A DNA stretch of 41,792 nt, from the IMG/VR virus record IMGVR_UViG_3300009034_000093, positions 1 through 41,792 of that record; one strand, 5' to 3'. The notes beneath the pieces were generated by a model. That model searched no databases. It was given only the letters and a program-made list of their open reading frames with translations, and was not told the DNA's origin. This DNA is from a virus. A program made the position numbers and the translations under genes. This document shows, in pieces, positions 7,374 through 15,102 of this stretch (positions are counted from its first letter, which is position 1; every line of letters starts with the position of its first letter).

Positions 7374-8884
7374 CGGTCCCAATTCCTGTGAATCCAATCT
7401 GATCCACGTTGCATCCAGCTTTTTGCATTTTGAACCACATTCTTGGAAGCGGGTACCGCGTACACTGGGTTGGTCATAATGTTACGGTACATGTGTTCAG
7501 CCGCATCACACAAGTCCAAAGTCTCTCCCGGATACTCCATGAATTCACGTATGCACTCGCGCATGCCATCGTCTTGTCCGGGTTCATCGGGAAACTTGAT
7601 CTTGTGGTTGGACATGGGCGGGTTCAACGTGCCGGTAATCCGTGCTTGCTTGTCACCCTTGGCCGGGGACGGACGAATTGGAATGGGACCCTCCCCAATC
7701 AACATGGCACGATAGATGGTGCCGAAACTTATTTCTTCCATGAACATGGATTTTGGATGCCAACGTTGATGAGTTGCTTTCACTTCTTCCATGACCTTGT
7801 TTGGTCCCCACCGTCCACATTTGGCCCCTACAAAGAAAGCATCATGGTTGGGGAATATGGCCGCGGTTACTATCGCCGTTCGGGATCCACCCTTCAATTT
7901 CTTTTCACTGGTAGCCGGGTCAATGCCGGTGGCCATCGTCACGGGATATCCCATGATCGTGAATTGTCCCGCTATATAGTCCAACGTCTTATATGTGTAA
8001 TATTCCGGCATTGGCAACATGCGGTCTTCATCCATTACGTCTCTCAATTGATACTGCCGCGCAAATACCAGCGGTGCCCGTTTCTTTTCCAGCACACGGC
8101 GCCATGGCCACGCTTCCGGCCATTGTACCTTCCGGTTTTCCTCATCAATGACCAGTGGCCACCGCTTGGACATGAAGCGTGAATCTTTCCGCAACCGGTT
8201 GGGTAGATCGTCGTTGTGGTAAGTCGTGTGAACGGCCACTACCGCCGCGTTGTCTTTCAATGCCGGTTCCACCACATGGTTGAAGGCGTCCGCTTGTCTG
8301 TCCCGTTGCAACCTACTGGTTACATACAGGGGTGACGTGGTGTCGTTCAAGATTACAAACGTTAACCGTGCACCCGGCTTGAATGATGTCAGGCTACTTG
8401 CTTGAAGAGTGGGGTTAACCACGTCTGTGGCACCGTCTAAGATGATTCGGTCCGCATCCCACACCGCACCCTTTTTAGGGTTGAAGTCTTGTTTGATCAA
8501 GGCGTTACGGGTTAGCTCGTATTTGATCTGTCGTAAGTTGGCACGTGCTTCTTCATCCGTCACACCAAGCACCGCGCCGTGCTCGTCTTCACCCGGCTGA
8601 CCTTGAGTCTGCATCCACAACCACAAACATATCCGCCACAGCGGATAGCCTTCCGCCCATATGGTAGACTTGGCGCTTTCCCGGTGCGCTTGAAAATTGA
8701 AGAAGCGTTGCACGGCGGGGTCCATCACGGCTACCTCATCCCATTCTTTGTGCATGGATGCATAGGGCAGCGGCACGCGGTGTGGCTGGTATCGCTTCAT
8801 GAAAGCAAGTAGGCTGGAAATGCCTTCTTCGAAAGAAGGAATACTGGAATTTGATTCAACCTTTCGTTCAATCTTCTTCGACAA
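7370..8884 (-). CDS. terminase large subunit
   Basis: A 504-aa packaging motor with an N-terminal ATPase and C-terminal nuclease. A Walker A-like motif, HRESAKST, lies at 67-74 and is preceded by the adenine-binding-like FNFQ. The Walker B strand is FVILND (176-181), where Asn replaces the first Asp usually seen, and VHTTYHN (219-224) resembles the coupling motif. The nuclease half has GIDPA (D322), FMEEISFG (about 381-388) and an Asp-rich PGQDDGMRE segment, matching the RNase H-like fold. The gene starts with TTG at 8884, overlapping the small subunit gene by 17 bp, with GAAGGG upstream. It is followed with GTGA overlap by a 77-aa gene. Confidence 0.9.
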   Translation of the reverse strand: MSKKIERKVESNSSIPSFEEGISSLLAFMKRYQPHRVPLPYASMHKEWDEVAVMDPAVQRFFNFQAHRESAKSTIWAEGYPLWRICLWLWMQTQGQPGEDEHGAVLGVTDEEARANLRQIKYELTRNALIKQDFNPKKGAVWDADRIILDGATDVVNPTLQASSLTSFKPGARLTFVILNDTTSPLYVTSRLQRDRQADAFNHVVEPALKDNAAVVAVHTTYHNDDLPNRLRKDSRFMSKRWPLVIDEENRKVQWPEAWPWRRVLEKKRAPLVFARQYQLRDVMDEDRMLPMPEYYTYKTLDYIAGQFTIMGYPVTMATGIDPATSEKKLKGGSRTAIVTAAIFPNHDAFFVGAKCGRWGPNKVMEEVKATHQRWHPKSMFMEEISFGTIYRAMLIGEGPIPIRPSPAKGDKQARITGTLNPPMSNHKIKFPDEPGQDDGMRECIREFMEYPGETLDLCDAAEHMYRNIMTNPVYAVPASKNVVQNAKSWMQRGSDWIHRNWDR

Positions 8885-9392
8885 GACCCTTCACCCCACG
8901 TTTCTTTCCGATGAACGCCAATAGTTGTTGAACACTGACAACCGTGGCATTGGGCGCGTGAATGTGTAAATTGGATTCTGATTTGTCCGCGTTGATCTTG
9001 CCACTTGCTTCCGCGGCACGGATCACGGGATCCGACAGTCTGGCCGCGGCCAACAAGAATGAGGGGATGTCCGCGGTAGCGATACCCGGCTTCTTCTTTA
9101 GCTCGTCATGCGCACGGCGCAACACGTTTAGGGATATGTCCGTGCGGTCTTTGAATAGTCGTGCTAGCTTGTCAACGTCTTCTTCTTTGAGGGATGCCAA
9201 CGCGGAATCCAACACATTGTCATCCTGTGCTACTCGTAGCCTGAACCACCCTTCACGATGTGGCGCGGCACGTTCTTCAATGCGCTTGACGTTTACGCCA
9301 AAGGCTTGTGCAACTTCTGCGTAGGTATCGCAACGACCAGACACGTAGGCGGTACGCATCAGGTCCCACGGATATTTGGTGCGTCGTCCCAA
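8868..9392 (-). CDS. terminase small subunit (probable)
   Basis: A 174-aa protein directly upstream of and overlapping the large terminase gene. The N-terminus (MGRRTKYPWDLMRTAYV, then TYAEVAQAFGVNVKRIEERA) reads as a helix-turn-helix for DNA recognition, followed by a helical, charged middle and a short C-terminal tail, the layout of small terminases that recognise the packaging site. The start is a TTG at 9392 with a good AAAGGAG ribosome site, one base after the TGA of the preceding gene. Assignment rests on position plus the HTH; the packaging site itself was not identified, though the iteron array lies 470 bp upstream. Confidence 0.75.
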   Translation of the reverse strand: MGRRTKYPWDLMRTAYVSGRCDTYAEVAQAFGVNVKRIEERAAPHREGWFRLRVAQDDNVLDSALASLKEEDVDKLARLFKDRTDISLNVLRRAHDELKKKPGIATADIPSFLLAAARLSDPVIRAAEASGKINADKSESNLHIHAPNATVVSVQQLLAFIGKKRGVKGLVEED

Positions 9393-9393
9393 G

Positions 9394-9615
9394 TCAGTTT
9401 CTCCTTTCTACTTTTTCCGGCTTCACGGTTGTGTCTCGTCCCACCAACACCCAGTCCACAACCCGCCGTCGAAGCTGTCGAGAAACCCGTTGAAGAAATT
9501 GTTTGTTCCGCGCCCGTCGTTCCAAATCTACCACATAGTCACGACACCATTTCAGAGCGGGATCTAGTCGATCTTCTATTTCACACACTGTGATTCTTTC
9601 TCCAATTACGCCCAT
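9394..9615 (-). CDS. hypothetical protein, 73 aa, first gene of the packaging operon
   Basis: A strongly basic, Arg-rich helical protein (DLERRARNKQFLQRVSRQLR) of unknown function; the charge suggests nucleic acid binding. A TATAAT at 9637-9632 lies 16 bp before the ATG at 9615, but no ribosome site lies between. A GTG at 9588 (residue 10) has GGAG 11 nt upstream and could be the true start. Its TGA is followed after one base by the TTG of the small terminase, so the two are translated together. Confidence 0.55.
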   Translation of the reverse strand: MGVIGERITVCEIEDRLDPALKWCRDYVVDLERRARNKQFLQRVSRQLRRRVVDWVLVGRDTTVKPEKVERRN

Positions 9616-9856
9616 CGTGCGTGAGTATGTAATTATAAGAGGGTCGTCGCACAGAATAGGGTACCCCCTCCGACGCGGAGGAATATGCGGTTTGCCGCAG
9701 CCGACTTAACATAATGTGTCTTATAAGCACTCATGTTGGCCGGTATTCATGTATCGTTCACCCTGTCCCTCCCCTCTATTTATTTTTTCTGAAAGACCTA
9801 ATTCTAAAGGTTTCTTATTATATAACATCTTCTCATTTTCGTAGTTCTTACCCCTA
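9616..9856. other. non-coding AT-rich block between iterons and packaging operon
   Basis: No convincing gene is present. From about 9770 to 9850 the sequence is markedly AT-rich (runs such as TATTTATTTTTTCTGAAAG) in contrast to the GC-rich genome. GC hairpins occur at 9667-9682 (CCTCCG/CGGAGG) and around 9689-9700 (GCGG/CCGC), neither with a U-tract on the minus strand. TATAAT-like hexamers on the minus strand occur at 9637-9632 and near 9820. A 35-codon frame (9828-9721) exists but lacks a good ribosome site. Together with the adjacent iterons this looks like a replication origin or other protein-binding control region. Confidence 0.5.
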
Positions 9857-10129
9857 CAATATGGTTGAAACCTAATATGGTTGAAACCTAATACGGTTGA
9901 AAATCTAATATGGTTGAGAAATCTAATATGGTTGAGAATCTAATACGGTTGAGAAATCTAATATGGTTGAAAATCTAATACGGTTGAGAAATCTAATATG
10001 GTTGAAAATCTAATACGGTTGAGAAATCTAATATGGTTGAGAAATCTAATACGGTCAAAATCTAATATGGTTGAAATTCTAATACGGTTGAGAAATCTAA
10101 TACGGTTAAAATCTAATACGGTCATATTT
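9857..10129. repeat. array of 16 tandem iterons, 16-18 bp each
   Basis: Sixteen head-to-tail copies of CTAATAYGGTTGARAAAT (written on the plus strand) fill 273 bp. Cores begin near 9858, 9873, 9889, 9906, 9924, 9941, 9959, 9976, 9994, 10011, 10029, 10047, 10063, 10080, 10098 and 10114. Eight copies have TATGG and eight TACGG, and from 9941 to 10080 the two types alternate, giving a higher-order unit of about 35 bp. Spacings vary between 15 and 18 bp, so the block is not a coding repeat. It borders an AT-rich tract and separates the early region from the packaging operon. An iteron origin, a partition-type or a packaging-protein site are the main possibilities; which one cannot be decided from sequence. 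Confidence 0.9.
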
Positions 10130-10468
10130 AAGATCCAATTCCAAAGGTTCTCCACCCCACATCCTTTCCGCAATATTGCGATTCTCGTCTCTATTGTTAT
10201 AGGAATAGGTAGTAACTTCTAGGTGCTTTCGATTCATACAAAGACGCATGCCACAATTATGATGAACCATCATTCCGGCTGGAATCACAGTACCATCTAA
10301 AACAACAGCAACTTGATGAGCGTATAGGATAGGTGAACCGCGACCGGCAGATCGAATGGTGCCATATCCCTTCTTGTTAACTGCACCAAGCCATGGCCAA
10401 CATTCATCCGGTCCACGCTTGTCCACCTTGGACCAAAAGCGGGTGGTGAAGGTTTCGCTTACGTTCAT
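10106..10468 (-). CDS. HNH endonuclease
   Basis: A 120-aa homing-type HNH nuclease. The N-terminus FWSKVDKRGPDECWPWLGA and GYGTIR are typical of the phage HNH family that has an AP2/NUMOD-like recognition part; the catalytic region reads YAHQVA (H51), VHHNCG (H69-H70, N71, C72) and CMNRKHL (C77, N79, H82), giving the His-Asn-His set with a Cys pair for zinc. The start is ATG 10468, overlapping the upstream TGA as ATGA. The last codons (from about residue 113) are formed by the final two iterons of the adjacent array, so the C-terminus DLKYDRIRF is repeat-derived. Such genes are often mobile; its position at the array edge is suggestive. Confidence 0.85.
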   Translation of the reverse strand: MNVSETFTTRFWSKVDKRGPDECWPWLGAVNKKGYGTIRSAGRGSPILYAHQVAVVLDGTVIPAGMMVHHNCGMRLCMNRKHLEVTTYSYNNRDENRNIAERMWGGEPLELDLKYDRIRF

Positions 10469-10833
10469 TTCCCTTCCATTAGTCGGCGCACCATTGCACG
10501 CACCATGATTGCCGCCTTCTGGTAAGCTTCCATCTTTCCCCACGCATCACGGCAAACAACCCAATTACCGCGTCTTGCGTTGTGACACCACACACCTTCC
10601 CAATGGCTAGCGGCCTTGTCGAATGAGTCGGCCATCTTTGCCGCCTTCTCCAACACTCGTTCCCGCTCGTCGGCCTTGCCTTGTGCCACTTCTTCAATCT
10701 CGCCTTTGCACACCCCCTGCGGCGAATCGGCATGGTCGCATCGGTCGTTCTCGTCATCGCCCACCAGTTCACTACAATGCCGACACACCATTTCATGCGC
10801 CCTCCCTCTGTCGTCATCAGTCGGTGTTGCCAT
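10465..10833 (-). CDS. hypothetical zinc-ribbon-like protein, 122 aa
   Basis: Starts at ATG 10833, which overlaps the TGA of the previous gene (TGATG) and follows GGGGGAG. The N-terminal part has cysteine and histidine pairs, MVCRHCSEL and RCDHADSPQGVC, that could bind zinc. Then comes an acidic helical segment (EEVAQGKADERERVLEKAAK) and a Trp-rich part (HWEGVWCHNARRGNWVVC). Function unknown. It belongs to a run of small early-region genes that overlap each other end to end, downstream of the primase-helicase gene. Confidence 0.6.
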   Translation of the reverse strand: MATPTDDDRGRAHEMVCRHCSELVGDDENDRCDHADSPQGVCKGEIEEVAQGKADERERVLEKAAKMADSFDKAASHWEGVWCHNARRGNWVVCRDAWGKMEAYQKAAIMVRAMVRRLMEGK

Positions 10834-11102
10834 CACTCCCCCTTTACCCCTTTCCTCTGGGTTGGCTTCTCTTTCGGCGTATCCTTCACGTCCCATTCCA
10901 TGCGCCGAATCTCTGCACAGAACATTTTCCCGGTAGAACACATATGCTTGTTAGAATTCTCATGGAGACAGTTGCCACAGCCAACTTCCGTGAGACATTC
11001 ACAGAAGCACTCCGGACAGCCCATGACGTGCAGGTACATAGCCCACAGGTATTCGTTCCGTGTGACGGCACGGGTTAGGTGTGGGCCAAGTGGTTCACCC
11101 AT
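10833..11102 (-). CDS. hypothetical cysteine-rich protein, 89 aa
   Basis: Contains an unusual cysteine cluster, MGCPECFCECLTEVGCGNC, followed by HENSNKHMC and MFCAEI, which suggests one or two small zinc-binding knuckles. The C-terminus is basic and lysine-rich. The ATG at 11102 overlaps the upstream gene by 8 bp and the TGA overlaps the next ATG. Function not recognised; a nucleic-acid or protein-binding adaptor is plausible for a phage early protein. Confidence 0.6.
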   Translation of the reverse strand: MGEPLGPHLTRAVTRNEYLWAMYLHVMGCPECFCECLTEVGCGNCLHENSNKHMCSTGKMFCAEIRRMEWDVKDTPKEKPTQRKGVKGE

Positions 11103-11382
11103 TGTTCCGTAACCGTTCTATTTCCTTAACACACCACTTCAACCATTTCATCTCAACTGAGTAGAAGATGTCTTTGCCCTCATTTATGGCTAGATCGTTT
11201 TTGATTTGCGGCAACAGGTCTTCACCAACAGAGTACACCGCCTTCTTTGCGTGGTGCCACGCCTTTGAAAAGCCTTCGTGCATTTCATCCCATTCATGTG
11301 GTATGGCTTTTTGAACTTCTGCCAATACTTCGTCTATTGAATCCAATGCTTCTTTTACTACCAGTTCTCGTTCAGTTGCCAT
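11095..11382 (-). CDS. hypothetical helical protein, 95 aa
   Basis: An acidic, mostly helical protein (VVKEALDSIDEVLAEVQKAI, then FYSVEMKWLKWCVKEIERLR) of unknown function. The ATG at 11382 has a good GGGGAGG ribosome site and overlaps the stop of the SpoVG-like gene by 11 bp. It overlaps the next gene by 8 bp. No cysteine motif, signal or membrane segment. Confidence 0.6.
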   Translation of the reverse strand: MATERELVVKEALDSIDEVLAEVQKAIPHEWDEMHEGFSKAWHHAKKAVYSVGEDLLPQIKNDLAINEGKDIFYSVEMKWLKWCVKEIERLRNNG

Positions 11383-11665
11383 TACGGTGTACCTCCCCTA
11401 TGTGTTCAAGGATGGCCTTGTCTAGCGCCTCCTGTGTTTCCCGGTTAACCGGGTTGAAGTAGAAGTGAGTCCGTTGGTTACTACCGCGGATGTACCTTGG
11501 ATAGGCAATGACAATCCTTCCGGTTGGCAATCGCTTCACCATCATGTTGTTGAGGTACAGTCCATTGAAGACGCAAGACACCCAACCAACGATGTCCGTC
11601 CGTGGTGCCATCTGTGACGCCGGGTTGTATGGTCTGAATTGGATATCTGTTATCTGATGATCCAT
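11372..11665 (-). CDS. SpoVG-like protein
   Basis: A 97-aa protein resembling the bacterial SpoVG family, small site-specific DNA/RNA-binding regulators. It starts ITDIQFRPYN like SpoVG's conserved VTDVRLR strand. The middle FNGLYLNNMMVKRLPTGRIV parallels the family's ...[20 protein letters not shown] region, followed by AYPRYI, then FYFNPVNRETQEALDKAILE matching HPIN...R..IQDAVL. ATG 11665 was chosen because AAGGA lies 9 nt upstream; an ATG at 11674 is too close to that site. The gene overlaps its neighbour's stop by 16 bp. A role in regulating host or phage expression is inference from the family. Confidence 0.6.
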   Translation of the reverse strand: MDHQITDIQFRPYNPASQMAPRTDIVGWVSCVFNGLYLNNMMVKRLPTGRIVIAYPRYIRGSNQRTHFYFNPVNRETQEALDKAILEHIGEVHRNGN

Positions 11666-12033
11666 GCTTTCCATTCCTTCTTGGCACGGTGGATAGCTCT
11701 GATATCATCGTCACTCCCCTTGAACCGTTCTAGGTTCTTGACCTCCTGTGGAAAGTAGATGGCAAGAGCAGGGTTAGCCTTCCGTGCTTCCGGTAGCCAC
11801 TTCTTGTTCCACAGAAGTATGATAGGTTCCCCAACCACCGTAGAGTCCAAGACGGTCCACTTGTCTGATGTGGTTGGTGGTGGCGAGGGGGTAGGATCCT
11901 TGATGGCTAGGTTTCGCATCTTCATGGGGTTAGGAACCTTCCCATGCATATAGCATAAGCGTTTCAGTCCAAAATGGGGGGTAGGTTCCGACAGAGAATG
12001 GGGTATCTGCACTTGCTGTGGAAACAAGCACAT
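11650..12033 (-). CDS. hypothetical protein, about 127 aa
   Basis: Function unknown. The N-terminal part is irregular and proline-rich (DPTPSPPPTTSDKW), while the C-terminal 70 residues look globular (TVVGEPIILLWNKKWLPEAR, IYFPQEVKNLERF) and end in a basic helix. The start is uncertain: the frame is open from TTG 12060, with ATG codons at 12033, 11949 and 11925; none has a strong ribosome site. It follows the primase-helicase gene. Confidence 0.5.
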   Translation of the reverse strand: MCLFPQQVQIPHSLSEPTPHFGLKRLCYMHGKVPNPMKMRNLAIKDPTPSPPPTTSDKWTVLDSTVVGEPIILLWNKKWLPEARKANPALAIYFPQEVKNLERFKGSDDDIRAIHRAKKEWKAWIIR

Positions 12034-12087
12034 GTCTCGCTTTGGGGGTATCCCCTTCAAAGGCGTTTTGCGTCGGAACCTTCCGGG

Positions 12088-15000
12088 TCATTTGTCGAAT
12101 TCCTCCGGTATATCAAGCGTTTCAGCTTGAGTTGAGGTTCCTAACCCCCCCGGCGCAACCCCCCGGAAGAACTCCGGGTGCGCCCGGACAAACCGGCGTA
12201 GAAACTTGTTGAACTTGGGTTTCTTCACATACCCCCGGATGTCCGTGGCCACCATGTTAAACCGCTTCAAAAATCGAATGATGGTGGACGTAGTGTCCAA
12301 AGAGCATCCCACTTGTTCCGCAAGGTCTTCCCGGCGGATGAACTCAGCCACCCGCAGAACCATGACCGCTTTTGGAAAGTTGTTTTTCTCCTCACCGCCC
12401 GGAGTATACGCACGTTCATTCTTCCATTTCTCCAAGAATTCCCTTTCGATTTCCTCATAGTCTAATAGCTGACTTCCAAGCTTCTGAATTTCAGAGTAAT
12501 CATCAAGGCCACAATTGTCATGCCGGTAGATGGCATCCAAGAACTTTGCGGCCATGTCCACGTGCATCGTCTTCACAATCAACAGGGTGAAAGCGTCATC
12601 CGTGGAAACCTGTAGCGCGGCAATGGACGCGGCAATCCGGGCAAGCTTCTTCCGGAAGTCCGATAGCGTGATCAACGGAATGTCCACGGCATAGCCAAAG
12701 AATTCCGTCATTTCCTTGGCCTTGTTCAGGCATGCATCTTCCGCGCCATCACTGAACACCACCTGTTCCGGTCGGAGGTTCCACACCCAGAATACGAGGG
12801 ACCGCAACATCACCGGCGTGATTTTGGGGTGCGCGTCTGCATCGGATTTCCGGTTGATGAAAGAAAGGTCTTTCAAGTCACCCACGTTGGCAAACACCGC
12901 AAAGTCCGTCCGACGGATGATGGTTGGCGGAAACAACCTCTTCATGGACTCGCACCCGAAGGAAAACGTATCCATGACCTGATCCTTCCGCGGGTTGGCT
13001 ATCATCAGTAGGCGCGTTTGACTTTCGTACCCGCGGGACTGCACGCGGTCAATTTGCAAGAAGCCTTCTTCCATGGCCTTGGAAATGGTACGCATGTCCC
13101 ACTCCGGAAGGTATTGCGCTTCATCCACCGTCAGAATCTTCCGGGAATTTGCAGGGTAGCGGCCAACGCGGACTTGCCAACCCTTCTGTTGATGCTCCAC
13201 CAAGGCATAGGCTAGGCCGGTACGGGATCCCGTTAGACCGGAAAGAATGTCCCCGATGTTCACAAACTCAGAGAACCTTTGGTATGTCTGTGTCTTGCCG
13301 GATCCTGAATCCCCGATGACCAACGCCACAATCCACCCGCGGATGATCTCGCCGTTAAACCGGATCCACCGCGGGGACAGGTAGGTAAACAAGACCGCCA
13401 ACAGAATTTCATCACGTTCATAAACGCGGGTAACGTTCCGGGTAAGGTCATCCAACATGGCGTTCCATCCGATAGCCTTGAAGTCCCGCAGATGTGGCAA
13501 CGCTTCCTTCAACTGGAACCCTTCATAGTCATCCTCTAGCGGTTCCATTTCCTCTATGAGCATAGTTACCTGCTGCGTCTTGGGATGGCTCTTGATCCAT
13601 CCAGTAGCCATGTAGTTCCCCGGCTTGGGATGCTCTGATGAAAGATGATAGACTCGCTTCTCCATCAACTCTTGCTTTTTGCCATCAATCACTTGGTTGA
13701 TATTGCCGTCATCGTCCCGGATTTGAGTTAGACGGTTCACCCGCTGGTGACAGAAGAACTCTTTGATGGTGGTACGCTTCAAGATTTCAATAGCTGGTTT
13801 CTGTCCGTGCTTGCATGCAAAATCCCGAATCATTCCCTTCACCTGAACGTTGGATGACATGCACGACCCTATGAACTCCTGTGCGCCACGCGGCAAGGCG
13901 TAGTCACCAGACATGTTCTTGCAATCGAAGCATGACCCTTTGGCCATCCGTTGACATGACGTAACCTTGAACTCTTCCACGGCATGGAAAGCTTCCGATG
14001 TTTCCCCGCACACCGTGATAGGAACACGCACGCGCCGGTCTATCAAATCCTTCCGTTCAACCTCCGTGAACGATTCAAGCTCAATGGCCTCTTCCTCTTG
14101 CTTCTTGGCCTTGTAGTCATGTGGGGGTGTGTCTTCAATCAGCTTTTGGAAGTTGGCCACGGACAACCCACGCTTGTGGAAATAGTCCGTGATGTCTTTG
14201 TCATCCTTAGCCCCACGCAATGGCAACCGAATGTTCCGGATGGATTCTGTTTCCGCGCCACGGAAACCTTCAACAAGGGATGCGGCTGCTTTCTGCCCTT
14301 CTTGGTCACAGTCGAGAACCACCACCACGTTCTTGCCCTTGAAGAATCGGAACCATTCCGGCCGAAAGACTGAACACCCGTGCGTCCCGGTGACGGCCGT
14401 GTATCCCTCTTGCTGTAGCAACATACGGTCCCACTCGCCTTCACAGACAACCACCCACTTGCCAAGGTGTTTAACTAGCTCATCCACGCCATACAGCCGC
14501 GCCGGGGATCCGTACTTATGGACGCCTTCCGTGTAGTTGATCATCTTGGCGTCTTTCCTTGCGTTGTACAACCGGACGTTCACGATGTTGCCGCGTTCAT
14601 CCCGAATGGGAATGGTGTTGCGTTGCCGCTTGGCGTCCCACCCCACTTGGTACTTCTTCAAGGTCATGTCCGTGAAGCCACGCTTTTCCCGTAGCCACCG
14701 CAAGGCAGGTTCATTGGTCCACAGCGCGGTTTCCCAACCCTTCACCAAGTCTTCCCGGATGGGTGGGCGCTGTGGCTTGTCGGCCGCGGCCGGACGGGGG
14801 ACGCCGTACTTGTCACCAAGGTCAAGAAGAACATCCTTGAAACTTTGGCCGGTGGTCTGCATGATGAAGTCCAGCGGACCGCCCTTGCCGCATCCGGCAA
14901 AGCAGCGCCACCGGCCGGTTTTCCGATTGAAGCCAAAGGATGGTTCCTTGTCCGCATGCAACGGACACAAAGCCACCATCCAATCATCCCCGGACGGTTT

Positions 15001-15102
15001 GGGATCCTTGAGGTATTCCCCAAAGACCGCCGCAAAGTCTGTGACTTTACCTAGGACGGTTTCTTTGTAGAATTTCCATGCATTGTTGTCATCATTGGCC
15101 AT
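12088..15102 (-). CDS. primase fused to MCM-type AAA+ helicase
   Basis: A 1004-aa multidomain replication protein. Residues about 1-100 form a CHC2 zinc-binding primase domain (CPLH at 46-49, C67 and C71 in RCFAGCGKGG). A Toprim domain follows with CEGEWD (E221) and VVVLDCDQEG (D264, D266). Residues about 350-530 contain a Cys/His cluster (C383, C391, C394, C414, C430, C451, H452) that may bind zinc. The C-terminal AAA+ module has Walker A GDSGSGKT (597-604), Walker B ILTVDEAQ (656-663), an MCM-like insert EEGFLQIDRVQSRGYES, sensor IANP (701-704) and arginine pair IIRRTDF (730-731). This pattern is MCM, not the DnaB/gp4 RecA-like fold usual in phages. A winged-helix-like tail ends near 985. 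ATG 15102 overlaps the upstream TGA. It likely primes and unwinds DNA at the phage fork. Confidence 0.85.
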   Translation of the reverse strand: MANDDNNAWKFYKETVLGKVTDFAAVFGEYLKDPKPSGDDWMVALCPLHADKEPSFGFNRKTGRWRCFAGCGKGGPLDFIMQTTGQSFKDVLLDLGDKYGVPRPAAADKPQRPPIREDLVKGWETALWTNEPALRWLREKRGFTDMTLKKYQVGWDAKRQRNTIPIRDERGNIVNVRLYNARKDAKMINYTEGVHKYGSPARLYGVDELVKHLGKWVVVCEGEWDRMLLQQEGYTAVTGTHGCSVFRPEWFRFFKGKNVVVVLDCDQEGQKAAASLVEGFRGAETESIRNIRLPLRGAKDDKDITDYFHKRGLSVANFQKLIEDTPPHDYKAKKQEEEAIELESFTEVERKDLIDRRVRVPITVCGETSEAFHAVEEFKVTSCQRMAKGSCFDCKNMSGDYALPRGAQEFIGSCMSSNVQVKGMIRDFACKHGQKPAIEILKRTTIKEFFCHQRVNRLTQIRDDDGNINQVIDGKKQELMEKRVYHLSSEHPKPGNYMATGWIKSHPKTQQVTMLIEEMEPLEDDYEGFQLKEALPHLRDFKAIGWNAMLDDLTRNVTRVYERDEILLAVLFTYLSPRWIRFNGEIIRGWIVALVIGDSGSGKTQTYQRFSEFVNIGDILSGLTGSRTGLAYALVEHQQKGWQVRVGRYPANSRKILTVDEAQYLPEWDMRTISKAMEEGFLQIDRVQSRGYESQTRLLMIANPRKDQVMDTFSFGCESMKRLFPPTIIRRTDFAVFANVGDLKDLSFINRKSDADAHPKITPVMLRSLVFWVWNLRPEQVVFSDGAEDACLNKAKEMTEFFGYAVDIPLITLSDFRKKLARIAASIAALQVSTDDAFTLLIVKTMHVDMAAKFLDAIYRHDNCGLDDYSEIQKLGSQLLDYEEIEREFLEKWKNERAYTPGGEEKNNFPKAVMVLRVAEFIRREDLAEQVGCSLDTTSTIIRFLKRFNMVATDIRGYVKKPKFNKFLRRFVRAHPEFFRGVAPGGLGTSTQAETLDIPEEFDK

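Noticed and set aside
9721-9828. 35-codon minus-strand frame MLYNKKPLEL... in the AT-rich gap
   Set aside because: No good ribosome site, low-complexity composition and overlap with TATAAT-like sequence; kept only as a note.
9857-10129. Iteron array as a CRISPR array
   Set aside because: Repeats are directly abutting with no spacers and units of only 16-18 bp.
9958-10222. Open frames on both strands through the iteron block (repeated NRIRF or NLIRL peptides)
   Set aside because: Unit length varies between 15 and 18 bp, so the frame is not maintained from unit to unit, there is no ribosome site, and the peptides are simple products of the repeat.
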